Shown: one piece after another, positions 17,785 to 26,857 of the stretch
Layout: every line of letters starts with the position of its first letter
Numbering within the stretch: position 1 is the stretch's first letter
DNA from: Kaistella yonginensis
Lineage (GTDB): Bacteria; Bacteroidota; Bacteroidia; Flavobacteriales; Weeksellaceae
NCBI RefSeq assembly: GCF_030409525.1
Contig: NZ_JAUFQB010000002.1
Location: 1-64,000 of the forward strand
Direction: 5' to 3'
DNA: 64,000 nucleotides
The notes under the pieces: model-generated
Told to the model about the DNA's origin: nothing
The model's input: the letters and a program-made list of their open reading frames with translations, nothing else
The model's database searches: none
Translations under genes and position numbers: made by a program

Positions 17785-17890
17785 AGGAGCATTGCCTTTT
17801 ATGCTTTTTATAGAGACCTGTCCAGCTTTCCGCTCTATCTCTGGCTCGTCCGAAAGACGAGCCAGAGGATGCCGCTGCAATCTGGGCTAG
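17785..17890. repeat. Interspersed hairpin repeat, copy B
   Basis: It starts AGGAGC and ends GGGCTA. The core is a perfect 10-bp stem, CTGGCTCGTC with GACGAGCCAG, flanked by CCAGCTTTCCGCT and GGATGCCGCTGCAATC. The outer parts match copy C in reverse orientation, while the stem sequence differs completely. It sits in the gap between the deoxyhypusine-synthase-like gene and arfB. Confidence 0.65.
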
Positions 17891-17967
17891 AATAAAGCGT
17901 AGTTTGTCTTTCGAGCAAATCTCTATTTATAAGATTAAAAACAAACTCCTGTTTTTGCAACGAGCAG

Positions 17968-18000
17968 AACCGTGTCAAAGTTTAAAATCTTGACACCATT
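17968..18000. repeat. 33-nt imperfect palindrome related to the htpG terminator
   Basis: The unit aligns without gaps to 15967-15999. Of the nine changes, two sets keep pairing (T-A to G-C at positions 5/29, G-C to A-T at 11/23). No T run follows on the plus strand. Confidence 0.45.
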
Positions 18001-18037
18001 AAAATATAATGAGTGTGACTGGTAAATAGGCTTTAGA

Positions 18038-18433
18038 TTAGTCTCCTTTAAACCTGCGATTTTCTTTTTTCTCAGAAAGTTGCTTTTTTGCTTTAATCCT
18101 TTTCTCGATTTTTGAGCGGGAAGGTTTGCTTGCTTTGCGAGATTTTGGAATAAAGAGCGATTTTTCTACGAGCAATAAAATCCGATCTGTGGCCATTTTT
18201 TTATTTTGAAGTTGCGTGCGACTTTCAGAAACCGTCAGTTGCAGAATTCCTTCACTGTTAATGCGGTTTTTGAGTTTATCGCAGATCATCTCTTTTGCTT
18301 CAATTGAAAAACTGCCACTCTCCCAAACATTCCACATCACGGTTACAGATGTCTCGACTTTATTCACGTTTTGACCACCTGCACCACTGCTGCGGGAGGT
18401 CTTGTACATCAATTCTTTGGTAAAATCTTTCAT
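18038..18433 (-). CDS. arfB: Peptidyl-tRNA hydrolase ArfB (ribosome rescue)
   Basis: ArfB (YaeJ) releases nascent chains from ribosomes stalled without a stop codon. Residues 15-25 (SSGAGGQNVNK) hold the GGQ motif that catalyses ester hydrolysis, and the C-terminal ~30 residues are highly basic (KIEKRIKAKKQ...), as needed to enter the empty mRNA channel. The 131-residue length fits. It lies 16 nt downstream of menE on the same strand, so the two may be cotranscribed although their functions are unrelated. Confidence 0.9.
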   Translation of the reverse strand: MKDFTKELMYKTSRSSGAGGQNVNKVETSVTVMWNVWESGSFSIEAKEMICDKLKNRINSEGILQLTVSESRTQLQNKKMATDRILLLVEKSLFIPKSRKASKPSRSKIEKRIKAKKQLSEKKENRRFKGD

Positions 18434-18449
18434 GCAACAACGATAAGGT

Positions 18450-19466
18450 CTAAAGCAAATGTAGTAATTCTTTACGATTTACTTTTCCATTCGGAATTCT
18501 GGGAAAATTTTTAATAAAGATAATTTCTTTGGGCTGATGGTTTTTTGTAGGATAGGAGATGTGGTCTAATCGTTTTGTAATAGATTCGTTTTCCTCGCCT
18601 TCAATGAGTAAAACTAATTTTTGTCCCAGTACTTCATCTGCAATTCCGAGAAAAACAAGTTCATTGTCAATTTCTTGTTTTACCAACGATTCTAGTTGTT
18701 CGGGATAAATCTTTAACCCAGCAGAATTAATAACGTGATCAATTCTTCCCAAAAATTTAAATGATTTTCGGTTTTTTACCTCAACTAAGTCATTCGTTAT
18801 AATGAGTTCTGGGTTGAGTTTCGGCGCAAATATTTGTAAACAACCCCTTTCATCTATTGAAATTTCAATATCATCTAAAACACTAAAATACTTCACTTGG
18901 GTGGGATAGATTTCCTTTAAAGCAATATGGGAAAGCGTTTCCGACATGCCGTAGGTTTCATAGAGACGGGTTGGTTCAATTTGAGAATTGAGCTGTTTTC
19001 TAATTTTATTTTTCAAAGTTTCAGAAACCGCTGCTCCACCGATGATGATAATTTTAATCAAATGAATTTTGTCCAGTGCATTTTCTACCTGAAGTGGCGA
19101 CATTGCGCAGAATGTAATTTTTTCGTTTAAATCGATGAGTGGATTTATAGAAGGCGTTTTTACCACCAATTTTAAGTTTCTTTCGATTGCCCGCACGACC
19201 ATCATTTTCCCCGAAATATAATCAACTGGCAGACAGAGTATTGCAGAATCCCCATTTTTTAAACCTAAAATATCATTCGTTTTTTTTGCTGAATGACGCA
19301 TTCTTTTTTTTTCAACGTCGAATACCTTGGGCGTTCCAGTTGAGCCTGAAGTTTGAACCTTAACGGTTGCAGAATCATCAAACCAAGTCGTTAAGTAAGA
19401 AAGAACTTGCTTTTCAAATTCGGTTTTAGGGGTGGGTAGGTGTTGTGTAGAAAAATCGATTATCAT
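18450..19466 (-). CDS. menE: 2-succinylbenzoate-CoA ligase (AMP-dependent synthetase)
   Basis: This 338-residue adenylate-forming enzyme is short for its superfamily, as is usual for MenE in Bacteroidota. Motifs: the P-loop-like TSGSTGTPK near residue 40, the YETYGMSET region near 165, LGRIDHVINSAGLKI near 240, and the terminal catalytic lysine in PNGKVNRKEL. MenE activates o-succinylbenzoate with CoA in menaquinone synthesis; no other men gene is in the window, so the assignment rests on size and motifs. A different small acyl-CoA ligase cannot be fully excluded. Confidence 0.8.
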   Translation of the reverse strand: MIIDFSTQHLPTPKTEFEKQVLSYLTTWFDDSATVKVQTSGSTGTPKVFDVEKKRMRHSAKKTNDILGLKNGDSAILCLPVDYISGKMMVVRAIERNLKLVVKTPSINPLIDLNEKITFCAMSPLQVENALDKIHLIKIIIIGGAAVSETLKNKIRKQLNSQIEPTRLYETYGMSETLSHIALKEIYPTQVKYFSVLDDIEISIDERGCLQIFAPKLNPELIITNDLVEVKNRKSFKFLGRIDHVINSAGLKIYPEQLESLVKQEIDNELVFLGIADEVLGQKLVLLIEGEENESITKRLDHISYPTKNHQPKEIIFIKNFPRIPNGKVNRKELLHLL

Positions 19467-19583
19467 TTTGATGGATCTTTTAAAAAAAGTGGAGATGCGA
19501 AGAACTATGCGAAGACGGAAGGGAAAAGTCCCCCTCCGCTGGAGAGGGATTTAAGGTGAGGATTAAAAGAGCACACCCAAAGA

Positions 19584-21362
19584 TTACATTCGATTCACCG
19601 TGCCGATTCCTAAAAGTTCTAATCCTTTCTTGATCGTTCTTCCCGTCAATTCAGACAATTCTAAACGGAAATTTTTGGCGTTTTCGTTTTCTTGATTGAG
19701 GATTGGATTGTTCTGATAGAAAGAGTTATACGACTTTACGACGTCATACACATAATTGGCTACGAGTGCCGGAGATAGCGTTTCTGCCGCTCTGGAAACC
19801 ACTTCTTTGAAATTGGAAAGATTCATAACCAGTTCTTTTTCAGAAGAGTTGAGCTCATAATCGGTCACGGTGGATTTTTGGTAGGCTGCTTTTGCCAATA
19901 ATGATTGAATTCTGGCGTACGTGTACTGAATAAAAGGTCCGGTATTTCCCGCAAAGTCGATACTTTCCGCGGGATTAAATAGCATTTTTTTCTTGGGATC
20001 CACTTTCAGCATAAAATATTTCAGTGCTCCTATGCCTACGGTTTCGTAAGATTTTTCTTTTTCATCGTCAGACAAAGTTTCTAATTTGCCGAGTTCCTGT
20101 GCTTTTTCTTTAGCTGTTTCGTACATTTCCTGCATCAAATCATCAGCATCTACAACGGTTCCTTCGCGGGATTTCATTTTACCAGCCGGAAGTTCAACCA
20201 TGCCATAGGAAAGGTGAAAAAGGTTTTCTGCCCATACATATCCTAATTTCTTTAGGATTTTAAACAAAACATCAAAATGATAGTCTTGCTCATTTCCTAC
20301 CGTATAAATTAATTTTTGAAGAGCGTTTTCTTTAAATCGCTGAACGGCTGTTCCTAAATCTTGAGTCATGTAAACTGAGGTTCCATCGGCGCGAAGCAGT
20401 AATTTATGATCTAAACCTTCCTCAGAAAGATCGCACCAAACGGAGCCATCTTCTTTTCTGTACAAAATTCCCTTAACTAATCCTTCCTGAATCAAATCTT
20501 TTCCTAACAAATAAGTATTGCTTTCATATAGAACTTGATCGAAATCTACGCCCAATCTTTTGTAGGTTTCTGCAAAACCTGCGTAAACCCAAGCGTTCAT
20601 TTCTGTCCAAAGGGTTTTTACAATTTCGTCGCCTTTTTCCCAATCGAGCAACATTTTTTGGGCTTCTAAAATGATTGGAGCCTGTTTTTTTGCTACTTCT
20701 TCTTCGTAACCCTGTTCAACTAATTCTGCGATTTCTTTTTTATAAGCTTTGTCAAAGGCAACATAATAGTTTCCGACGAGTTTATCACCTTTCAGCCCTG
20801 TTGAATCTGGAGTTTCATTTTTTCCAGATTTTTCCCAGGCAAGCATCGATTTGCAGATATGAATTCCACGGTCGTTGATGATTTGGGTTTTGATTACATT
20901 GTAACCATCTTCTTTTAAAATCTGCGCAACAGAATATCCCAAAAGGTTGTTTCGGATATGGCCAAGGTGCAATGGTTTATTGGTGTTTGGCGATGAATAT
21001 TCAACCATAACCGTTTGATGTTTTGGTTCTTTTTGATCAAATTTTTGGTAGATCGATTTTAAATTATCTAGAAAAAAATTGTTTTTTATTTTTAGATTAA
21101 GAAACCCTTTTACCACAGTATAGCTTTCCACGAAATCGGATTGCGTGGTAAATGCCTCGCCTAATTCAATGGCTATGGCATCTGGACTTTTTTTTAAAAT
21201 TTTAACCAGCGGAAAAGTCACAATGGTAAAGTCTCCTTCAAATTCGGTTTTATTTTGCTGAACGTCTAGGGTCAGATTGTTTCTTTGATTTACATCGTCA
21301 ATTTGAAAAACGGTTTGAATGATTTCTGCAAGTTTATTTTGGATGATTTCTTTAATATTCAT
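19584..21362 (-). CDS. argS: Arginyl-tRNA synthetase
   Basis: A class I synthetase charging tRNA-Arg, 592 residues. The N-terminal Add-1 domain occupies ~1-115. The HIGH motif appears as HLGH in NKPLHLGHIRNNLLG near residue 130, and the KMSK loop as KMKSREGT near 395, a typical ArgRS variant. The DALR anticodon-binding domain forms the last ~130 residues. A TATATTTG -7 element sits 18 nt upstream, right after the SusD terminator, so argS has its own promoter. Confidence 0.96.
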   Translation of the reverse strand: MNIKEIIQNKLAEIIQTVFQIDDVNQRNNLTLDVQQNKTEFEGDFTIVTFPLVKILKKSPDAIAIELGEAFTTQSDFVESYTVVKGFLNLKIKNNFFLDNLKSIYQKFDQKEPKHQTVMVEYSSPNTNKPLHLGHIRNNLLGYSVAQILKEDGYNVIKTQIINDRGIHICKSMLAWEKSGKNETPDSTGLKGDKLVGNYYVAFDKAYKKEIAELVEQGYEEEVAKKQAPIILEAQKMLLDWEKGDEIVKTLWTEMNAWVYAGFAETYKRLGVDFDQVLYESNTYLLGKDLIQEGLVKGILYRKEDGSVWCDLSEEGLDHKLLLRADGTSVYMTQDLGTAVQRFKENALQKLIYTVGNEQDYHFDVLFKILKKLGYVWAENLFHLSYGMVELPAGKMKSREGTVVDADDLMQEMYETAKEKAQELGKLETLSDDEKEKSYETVGIGALKYFMLKVDPKKKMLFNPAESIDFAGNTGPFIQYTYARIQSLLAKAAYQKSTVTDYELNSSEKELVMNLSNFKEVVSRAAETLSPALVANYVYDVVKSYNSFYQNNPILNQENENAKNFRLELSELTGRTIKKGLELLGIGTVNRM

Positions 21363-21379
21363 GGTATTATTTTGTTCTA

Positions 21380-21387
21380 CAAATATA
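21380..21387 (-). promoter_or_regulatory. argS -7 element (TATATTTG)
   Basis: An exact TAnnTTTG on the minus strand, between the SusD terminator and the argS start. The -33 TTG is not clear. Confidence 0.5.
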
Positions 21388-21392
21388 CGGAA

Positions 21393-21419
21393 ATAAAAAA
21401 ACCACTCCGAAGAGTGGTT
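21393..21419 (-). terminator. Terminator of the SusC/SusD operon
   Basis: On the minus strand AACCACTC, a TTCG tetraloop and GAGTGGTT are followed by a long T run. This is a near-ideal intrinsic terminator. Confidence 0.88.
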
Positions 21420-21441
21420 AAATTAAAATATATATTATATT

Positions 21442-23028
21442 TTAGTTTTTATCCCAAATTAATTTGGTATTCATTTTATCTCCTCCAATTGCAGTAGAAG
21501 CAGCCTGGTAATTTTCCTTATTCAATGTTTGGATTACCGTTGGATAATACAATCTTGTCGGAAGGTCAGTTAAATCAGCGATTAGTGGTTCGAAAACGTA
21601 TGTAGTCGCTCCTCCAACTGGTACATTTAAAGCATAAGATTCACCTGGTAGTAATAAAATACTTGTGTCTGGGAATCCTGTTCTTCTATATTCCGCCCAT
21701 GCTTCGTACGGTTGCATAAATAATGCTACGTATTTCTGGGTTAGAACATTTGCTTTACTTGCTGCTGGTAAGGCGCCGATAAACGAAACAATATTTGCTT
21801 CACTAACACCCCATTTTTCCATTGAAGCTCTTACTCCATTCACATAGTTGGTTTGATTCCAACCGTTAGCTTCGCTTAAAAGAAATTGTACTTCAGAATA
21901 TTCCATTAGAATCTCTGTATAGTCTTTCTTATATACAAATTTACTAAAGAAATTTGACTGACCAGATTGAGAAGTAGACATTGATTGGTCTAATCCGTAC
22001 GGTTGGCCCACGTAATCAGCCGGATTTGTAGATACGGCATAAGAACCATCTAAAATCGTTGCTTTTAATGTTCCCATAGGAGCAGCATATCTAAATAATC
22101 TTGCATCTAATCCAAAATTACCGTTAGTTCCTTTTAATAAGTCAATAAATGGTTTCGCAACAGAGAAGTCTGAACGGGTTAAGAAATCATTGTACATCGG
22201 TGAAGGATTCACCAAACTGTTTTCATATTTAACTCCTACGTTATCACTATTAGAAGTCATTACTCCTTTCGCGATCGCATCAGCTATATGTGCTTCTGCT
22301 CCTGGAACAACACCTTTTACTCTCGTTGCAACTCTTAATCTCAATGAATTTGCAAATTTTCTTAATTTATCTGCATCGCCATCAAATAGGACGTCTCCTT
22401 GAATAAATACAGGTTTATCCAGTTCCAACATTTCTGCTGTTTCTTTCAATTCCTTCATTATGTCTGCATAGATTTTTGCTTGAGAAGCAAACTTAGGCTT
22501 AAAGGTAGAGTTTACATTTAGTGCCTGAAAATCAGGATCGTTGCTACCATAAGAATAATAAGGGACATCTCCAAAAGTATCTGCTAAATTAAGAAAAATG
22601 TAAGATAACATCACTCTAGATGCCGCAATTTGATTTTTATTAGATCCATAAGCACTTGTTGGTCCTGCAGTTTTAGGATCAGTGTTCATTCTAATAATCT
22701 CTTTGTAGTTAGATGCCGCAGTATAAAGCTGTGTATATAAGGCGTCTCCACTTGTTAATCGATATTGGTATCTATCTTCTTCTGTGTAAGCAGTCTGTGC
22801 AGAATACTGCATCCATGGTAAAGTAACTCTTGCTGATTCGAAGGAATTTCTAGTTGCATCAGTTACAATTTTATTCGCTGCGTTCCAAATTCCATAACTT
22901 AAAGCTACCTCTGGTGAGTTTGGATTTGTATTTATTTCCTCGAAGTCTTGTCGACAACTTACTAAAGTTGCCGTCGAGGTGATTAAAACTGCGGCAAAAG
23001 CGTAAGCAATTTTTTTTATATTTTTCAT
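21442..23028 (-). CDS. SusD/RagB-like outer-membrane lipoprotein
   Basis: A 528-residue surface lipoprotein: signal sequence with lipobox cysteine near residue 25 (LVSC), then a helical SusD-type fold. It resembles the SusD_2 subgroup (FEEINTNPNSPEVA near the N-terminus, LLSEAN near 385, YVALFMQPYEAWAEYRRTGFP near 440). SusD proteins cap a partner SusC channel and bind the nutrient. The partner is the gene just upstream on the same strand (7-nt gap). No glycosidase, peptidase or sensor gene is next to the pair, so the substrate cannot be inferred. Confidence 0.9.
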   Translation of the reverse strand: MKNIKKIAYAFAAVLITSTATLVSCRQDFEEINTNPNSPEVALSYGIWNAANKIVTDATRNSFESARVTLPWMQYSAQTAYTEEDRYQYRLTSGDALYTQLYTAASNYKEIIRMNTDPKTAGPTSAYGSNKNQIAASRVMLSYIFLNLADTFGDVPYYSYGSNDPDFQALNVNSTFKPKFASQAKIYADIMKELKETAEMLELDKPVFIQGDVLFDGDADKLRKFANSLRLRVATRVKGVVPGAEAHIADAIAKGVMTSNSDNVGVKYENSLVNPSPMYNDFLTRSDFSVAKPFIDLLKGTNGNFGLDARLFRYAAPMGTLKATILDGSYAVSTNPADYVGQPYGLDQSMSTSQSGQSNFFSKFVYKKDYTEILMEYSEVQFLLSEANGWNQTNYVNGVRASMEKWGVSEANIVSFIGALPAASKANVLTQKYVALFMQPYEAWAEYRRTGFPDTSILLLPGESYALNVPVGGATTYVFEPLIADLTDLPTRLYYPTVIQTLNKENYQAASTAIGGDKMNTKLIWDKN

Positions 23029-23035
23029 CTTTTAA

Positions 23036-25957
23036 TTAAAATTTAAAGTTAACATTAAATCCATATTGTCTTGTTGATGGCAATGAACCACCCTCTAAAC
23101 CTTGGATATTACCTGAGCCATATGATGTATTCTCTGGGTCCATACCTTTCCAATCTAAATTCCAAGCAACTAGATTTCTACCAAATGCAGAAATTCTAAC
23201 TCCTTCCAAGAATCCACCGATTAATGATTTAGGTAAATCAAAACCTAAAGTAACGTCTCTTAATTTAATATAGCTGGCATCGAACACATTAAGTGCATCT
23301 ACCGTGTTATAGTGCATTGCCCCATAAGCTTGCGCTGAAATATTTCTTGTATTTGGATTTCCATTGGCTAAAACTCCATCCAATACTATTCCTCCTGCTC
23401 TATTTCCATCAAGTGTAGATTCTTCAATCATACCGGAGTACATTCCCCACATGTGTGAAGTTGAGAAGTACTTACCTCCCTGTTGCATATCAAACAAGAA
23501 TGATAGACTTAGGTTTTTGTATTTCAAAGAGTTTCTTAAACCCATGTTATAGTCTGGCAAAGTGGATCCTAGATTTTTGATTGCAGATGCTACATATCGG
23601 CCATTAGAACCAACTATTTTGTTGCCATTTGCATCGTAAACAAAGTCGGTACCGTAAATTGATCCATATGCTTCACCTTCTACAGCAAGTAAACGAGCTC
23701 TAAATGGAGCATTGGTCAATTGGTAGGTTGAAACTCCTTCGTAAAGTTTTACGATTTCGTTTTCATTTTTAGCAAAATTCCAGTTCATAGTCCAAGAGAA
23801 ATCTTTAGATTTTATTGGAGTTACAAATACCATTGCCTCGATTCCTTTGTTTCTGATTTCTCCTGCATTTACAACATTACTTCTAAACCCAGTTGCTGGA
23901 TCGATCGTTAATGGTAAGATCGCATCCTGCACGTTTACATCATAATAAGTTACATCAAAACCAAATCTGTTTTTAAAGAAATTTGCTTCAATCCCAATTT
24001 CTTTGGTTTCCTTCATTTCAGGCTTCAGATCAGGATTGTTATTTTGTGTACTTAATGTATATCTTGGTTGACCATTGAAGTTAATCGCTTGATTCATAAC
24101 GTTAACCACTTGATAAGGATTAGTGTCACTCGCAACTTTTGCCCATCCAGCTCTTAACTTACCAAAAGATAACCAATTTGCCTTAAATACATTGGAAAAT
24201 ACAAAACTACCAGTTACTGATGGGTAGAAGCCATCATGTACTGTTGTACTAAACCAGTCATTTCTTCCTGTAGCTTCAACAAATAAAGTTTCCTTAAATC
24301 CTAATGATAATGATCCGAAAACTGAATTCACTCTTCTCTCAGAATCTGTATTTTGAGCTAAAGGAGTTTCAATACTATTTCTTAAGTTATAAAAGTTCGG
24401 GATAATTAATCCACCAACGGTTTGTCCAAATAAACTGCTGATTTTTGAATTTCTTCTGTTTGCTCCTACGAAAGTTTGCACTGTAAAATCATCAGATACT
24501 CTTGGGTTCCAGTGAAGTCTCGCTTCATAGTTAAATTCTGAGAAATTTCTTGTACTTGTAGCGTACCCAGATGTAGATTGTGAACCGATAGCGACTCTTG
24601 AATCATTGTCCTGAGAATAGATATCAGCATAGACCTTACCTACTACAAATAAATTATCTAAAATGTCATAAGTCAGTCCTGCGTTACCGAAAAACCGATT
24701 TCTTTTGTCATTTGATACGTTTTCGTTGATGGTCCAATATGGGTTATCAGAGTATAGAGGTGTTCCGTCATCCCAACCTGTTCTGTTCCAGCTTCTCTGC
24801 ATGCCGTTTGCCAATTTATAATCTTTCAATTTTGAAAAATCAAGCTGTCTTTGTCCCCACTGATAGAATTTCTGAGCAACAGAATTGTCTCCATAGCCCT
24901 GTTCTGGTCTATTAAATCCATGAGTTTGCACAAAATTAATTCCGGTTTCTACCTTAAGTTTTTCGCTTAGTTCACTGTTCATATTGATAGCGAAGTTGTG
25001 CTTTTTAATACTACTTGTAGGTACAATTCCTGAAATATCTGTATTGGTATACGATACTCTTAGGTTGGATTTTTCAAATGATTTTGAAACCGAGATGTTA
25101 TTGGTAAGGGTAACTCCTACATCAAAGAATGAGTCAACATCATGCTCTGGTGCAACCCAAGCAATTGTTTTCATATAATCCGCTGCATATTCTGGGTCAA
25201 ATGCGTTCCACGGCAAATACATTAAATTTGGATCATATTTAGGACCCCATGATTCATCCATTCCATAATCAGCAATATTGTAGGTCTGGCCATTGATTAC
25301 TGCTGTAGGTAAAGTGTCGGCAAGACCACCACCATATTGGTTTTGTAACTGAGGTCGAATGTAAATTGTTTCAAAAGAAACACCAGTATTTAATTCCACA
25401 GAGGTTTTTCCTCGTTTAGCCTGCTTGGTAGTGTAAATAATTACACCATTTGAGGCTCTAGAACCATAAAGAGCGGCCGCAGGACCCCCTTTTAGCACGG
25501 TTACTGTTTCAATATCATCTGGATTAATGTCAAAGGTAGTATCACCATAATCTCTACCACCAGCACCTCTTTGGGTGTTTGTGTCATTGATGTTACTGTT
25601 ATCCAATGGTACACCATCCACGATGATTAATGGTCTGTTTTCACCGATGATTGAACTTATTCCACGCATTGTAATTCGCGTAGATCCACCCATTGATGAA
25701 GGGGAAGTAACGGTAACACCTGCTACGTTACCAGACAAAGCGCTTAGAGCGTTGTTTTGTCCTGCATCAGAAATGGTTTCACCTGAAACCTCTTGAGCTG
25801 CATACCCAATAGATTTTTTCTCTCTTTTGATACCTAAAGCCGTTACTACGACGCCTTCGATATCTTGCGTTTTAATCGTGTCTTTCTTCTGTGCATTTAC
25901 CAAAGCAAATGACGCAGTCAAAACTACCGCTAAAACGCTTGTTGTTAGTTTCTTCAT
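23036..25957 (-). CDS. SusC/RagA-type TonB-linked outer-membrane transporter
   Basis: The 973-residue protein has a signal peptide (ending near VNAQ), a TonB-box-like DIEGVVVTALG near residue 33, a plug domain with the family motif LIIVDGVPLDN near residue 111 and VLKGGPAAALYGSRASNGVI near 155, and a C-terminal beta barrel ending in an aromatic residue (FNVNFKF). The N-terminal carboxypeptidase-regulatory-like domain seen in many SusC proteins is absent, so this is the short form. It works with the SusD-like protein encoded 7 nt downstream to import a nutrient, probably an oligosaccharide or peptide. Confidence 0.93.
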   Translation of the reverse strand: MKKLTTSVLAVVLTASFALVNAQKKDTIKTQDIEGVVVTALGIKREKKSIGYAAQEVSGETISDAGQNNALSALSGNVAGVTVTSPSSMGGSTRITMRGISSIIGENRPLIIVDGVPLDNSNINDTNTQRGAGGRDYGDTTFDINPDDIETVTVLKGGPAAALYGSRASNGVIIYTTKQAKRGKTSVELNTGVSFETIYIRPQLQNQYGGGLADTLPTAVINGQTYNIADYGMDESWGPKYDPNLMYLPWNAFDPEYAADYMKTIAWVAPEHDVDSFFDVGVTLTNNISVSKSFEKSNLRVSYTNTDISGIVPTSSIKKHNFAINMNSELSEKLKVETGINFVQTHGFNRPEQGYGDNSVAQKFYQWGQRQLDFSKLKDYKLANGMQRSWNRTGWDDGTPLYSDNPYWTINENVSNDKRNRFFGNAGLTYDILDNLFVVGKVYADIYSQDNDSRVAIGSQSTSGYATSTRNFSEFNYEARLHWNPRVSDDFTVQTFVGANRRNSKISSLFGQTVGGLIIPNFYNLRNSIETPLAQNTDSERRVNSVFGSLSLGFKETLFVEATGRNDWFSTTVHDGFYPSVTGSFVFSNVFKANWLSFGKLRAGWAKVASDTNPYQVVNVMNQAINFNGQPRYTLSTQNNNPDLKPEMKETKEIGIEANFFKNRFGFDVTYYDVNVQDAILPLTIDPATGFRSNVVNAGEIRNKGIEAMVFVTPIKSKDFSWTMNWNFAKNENEIVKLYEGVSTYQLTNAPFRARLLAVEGEAYGSIYGTDFVYDANGNKIVGSNGRYVASAIKNLGSTLPDYNMGLRNSLKYKNLSLSFLFDMQQGGKYFSTSHMWGMYSGMIEESTLDGNRAGGIVLDGVLANGNPNTRNISAQAYGAMHYNTVDALNVFDASYIKLRDVTLGFDLPKSLIGGFLEGVRISAFGRNLVAWNLDWKGMDPENTSYGSGNIQGLEGGSLPSTRQYGFNVNFKF

Positions 25958-26069
25958 ATCAAATTAAATTTTTTCATTACAACAAAAGTGCAAATAATTT
26001 GTAAAACAACCAAACTATTTGTTAATTAATTCTTAAAAAATTTGTAATTTTAACTTATAAATATCATTA

Positions 26070-26654
26070 ATGGAATTATTGAAAACGGTCTCCGGGAAAT
26101 TTATAGAAGCTGGTTGCGATGAGGTTGGAAGAGGTTGTTTGTGCGGACCAGTGGTCGCTGCGGCCGTTATTCTCGATGAAAATTTTAACCAAAATTTGGT
26201 TAACGACTCTAAAAAATTAACATTTAAAACACGCCTCGAACTCGATTTTTATATTAAAGAAAATGTTAAAGATTTTGCTATTGCTGAGCGGTCGCCAGCT
26301 CATATTGATGAATTTAACATCCTGAATTCGAGTTTTCATGCCATGCATTTGGCTTTGGATCAACTGAAAATTAGACCAGAACTGCTACTAATTGATGGAA
26401 ACAGGTTTCATCCGTATCATTATATACCTCATCAATGCATTATTAAAGGAGATTCTAAAATCCTATCCATTGCATGTGCATCTATTTTAGCCAAGAATTA
26501 TCGGGATCAAATGATGATCCAATTGCATGAAGAATTTCCGGAGTATGGCTGGAATAAAAATATGGGCTATGCTACCAAGCAACATCGTGAGGCTCTTATC
26601 AAATTTGGACCAACGATTCATCACCGGCAATCATTTCGACTCAAGTATGACTGA
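26070..26654 (+). CDS. rnhB: Ribonuclease HII
   Basis: RNase HII cuts the RNA strand of RNA-DNA hybrids and removes misincorporated ribonucleotides. The first catalytic acids lie in GCDEVGRGCLCGP near residue 16-28; the third is in LLIDGN near 105, and DSKKL and SILAKNYRD are also conserved. The 194-residue length is typical. It is transcribed divergently from the SusC gene across a 112-nt gap. Confidence 0.95.
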   Translation: MELLKTVSGKFIEAGCDEVGRGCLCGPVVAAAVILDENFNQNLVNDSKKLTFKTRLELDFYIKENVKDFAIAERSPAHIDEFNILNSSFHAMHLALDQLKIRPELLLIDGNRFHPYHYIPHQCIIKGDSKILSIACASILAKNYRDQMMIQLHEEFPEYGWNKNMGYATKQHREALIKFGPTIHHRQSFRLKYD

Positions 26655-26792
26655 GCTTTAATAAGCAATGGAGTTGAAAAAATCAACATACAATTAGCCG
26701 TCTTTAAAGGATATAAAAATTCGTCAAAAGTATATCTTATAGGAATCGGTAATTATTTTTGATGACTATTAACAGAACAAAAGCAATAAAAA

Positions 26793-26820
26793 AGTGGAAA
26801 AAAACTCTTCCACTCTTTAT
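26793..26820 (-). terminator. yidC terminator
   Basis: The minus strand has AGTGGAA and TTCCACT arms followed by TTTTTTATT. The loop is A/T-rich. Confidence 0.65.
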
Positions 26821-26857
26821 TATGTATAAATAAATTGAACTTCGCTCAACTGCTTAA

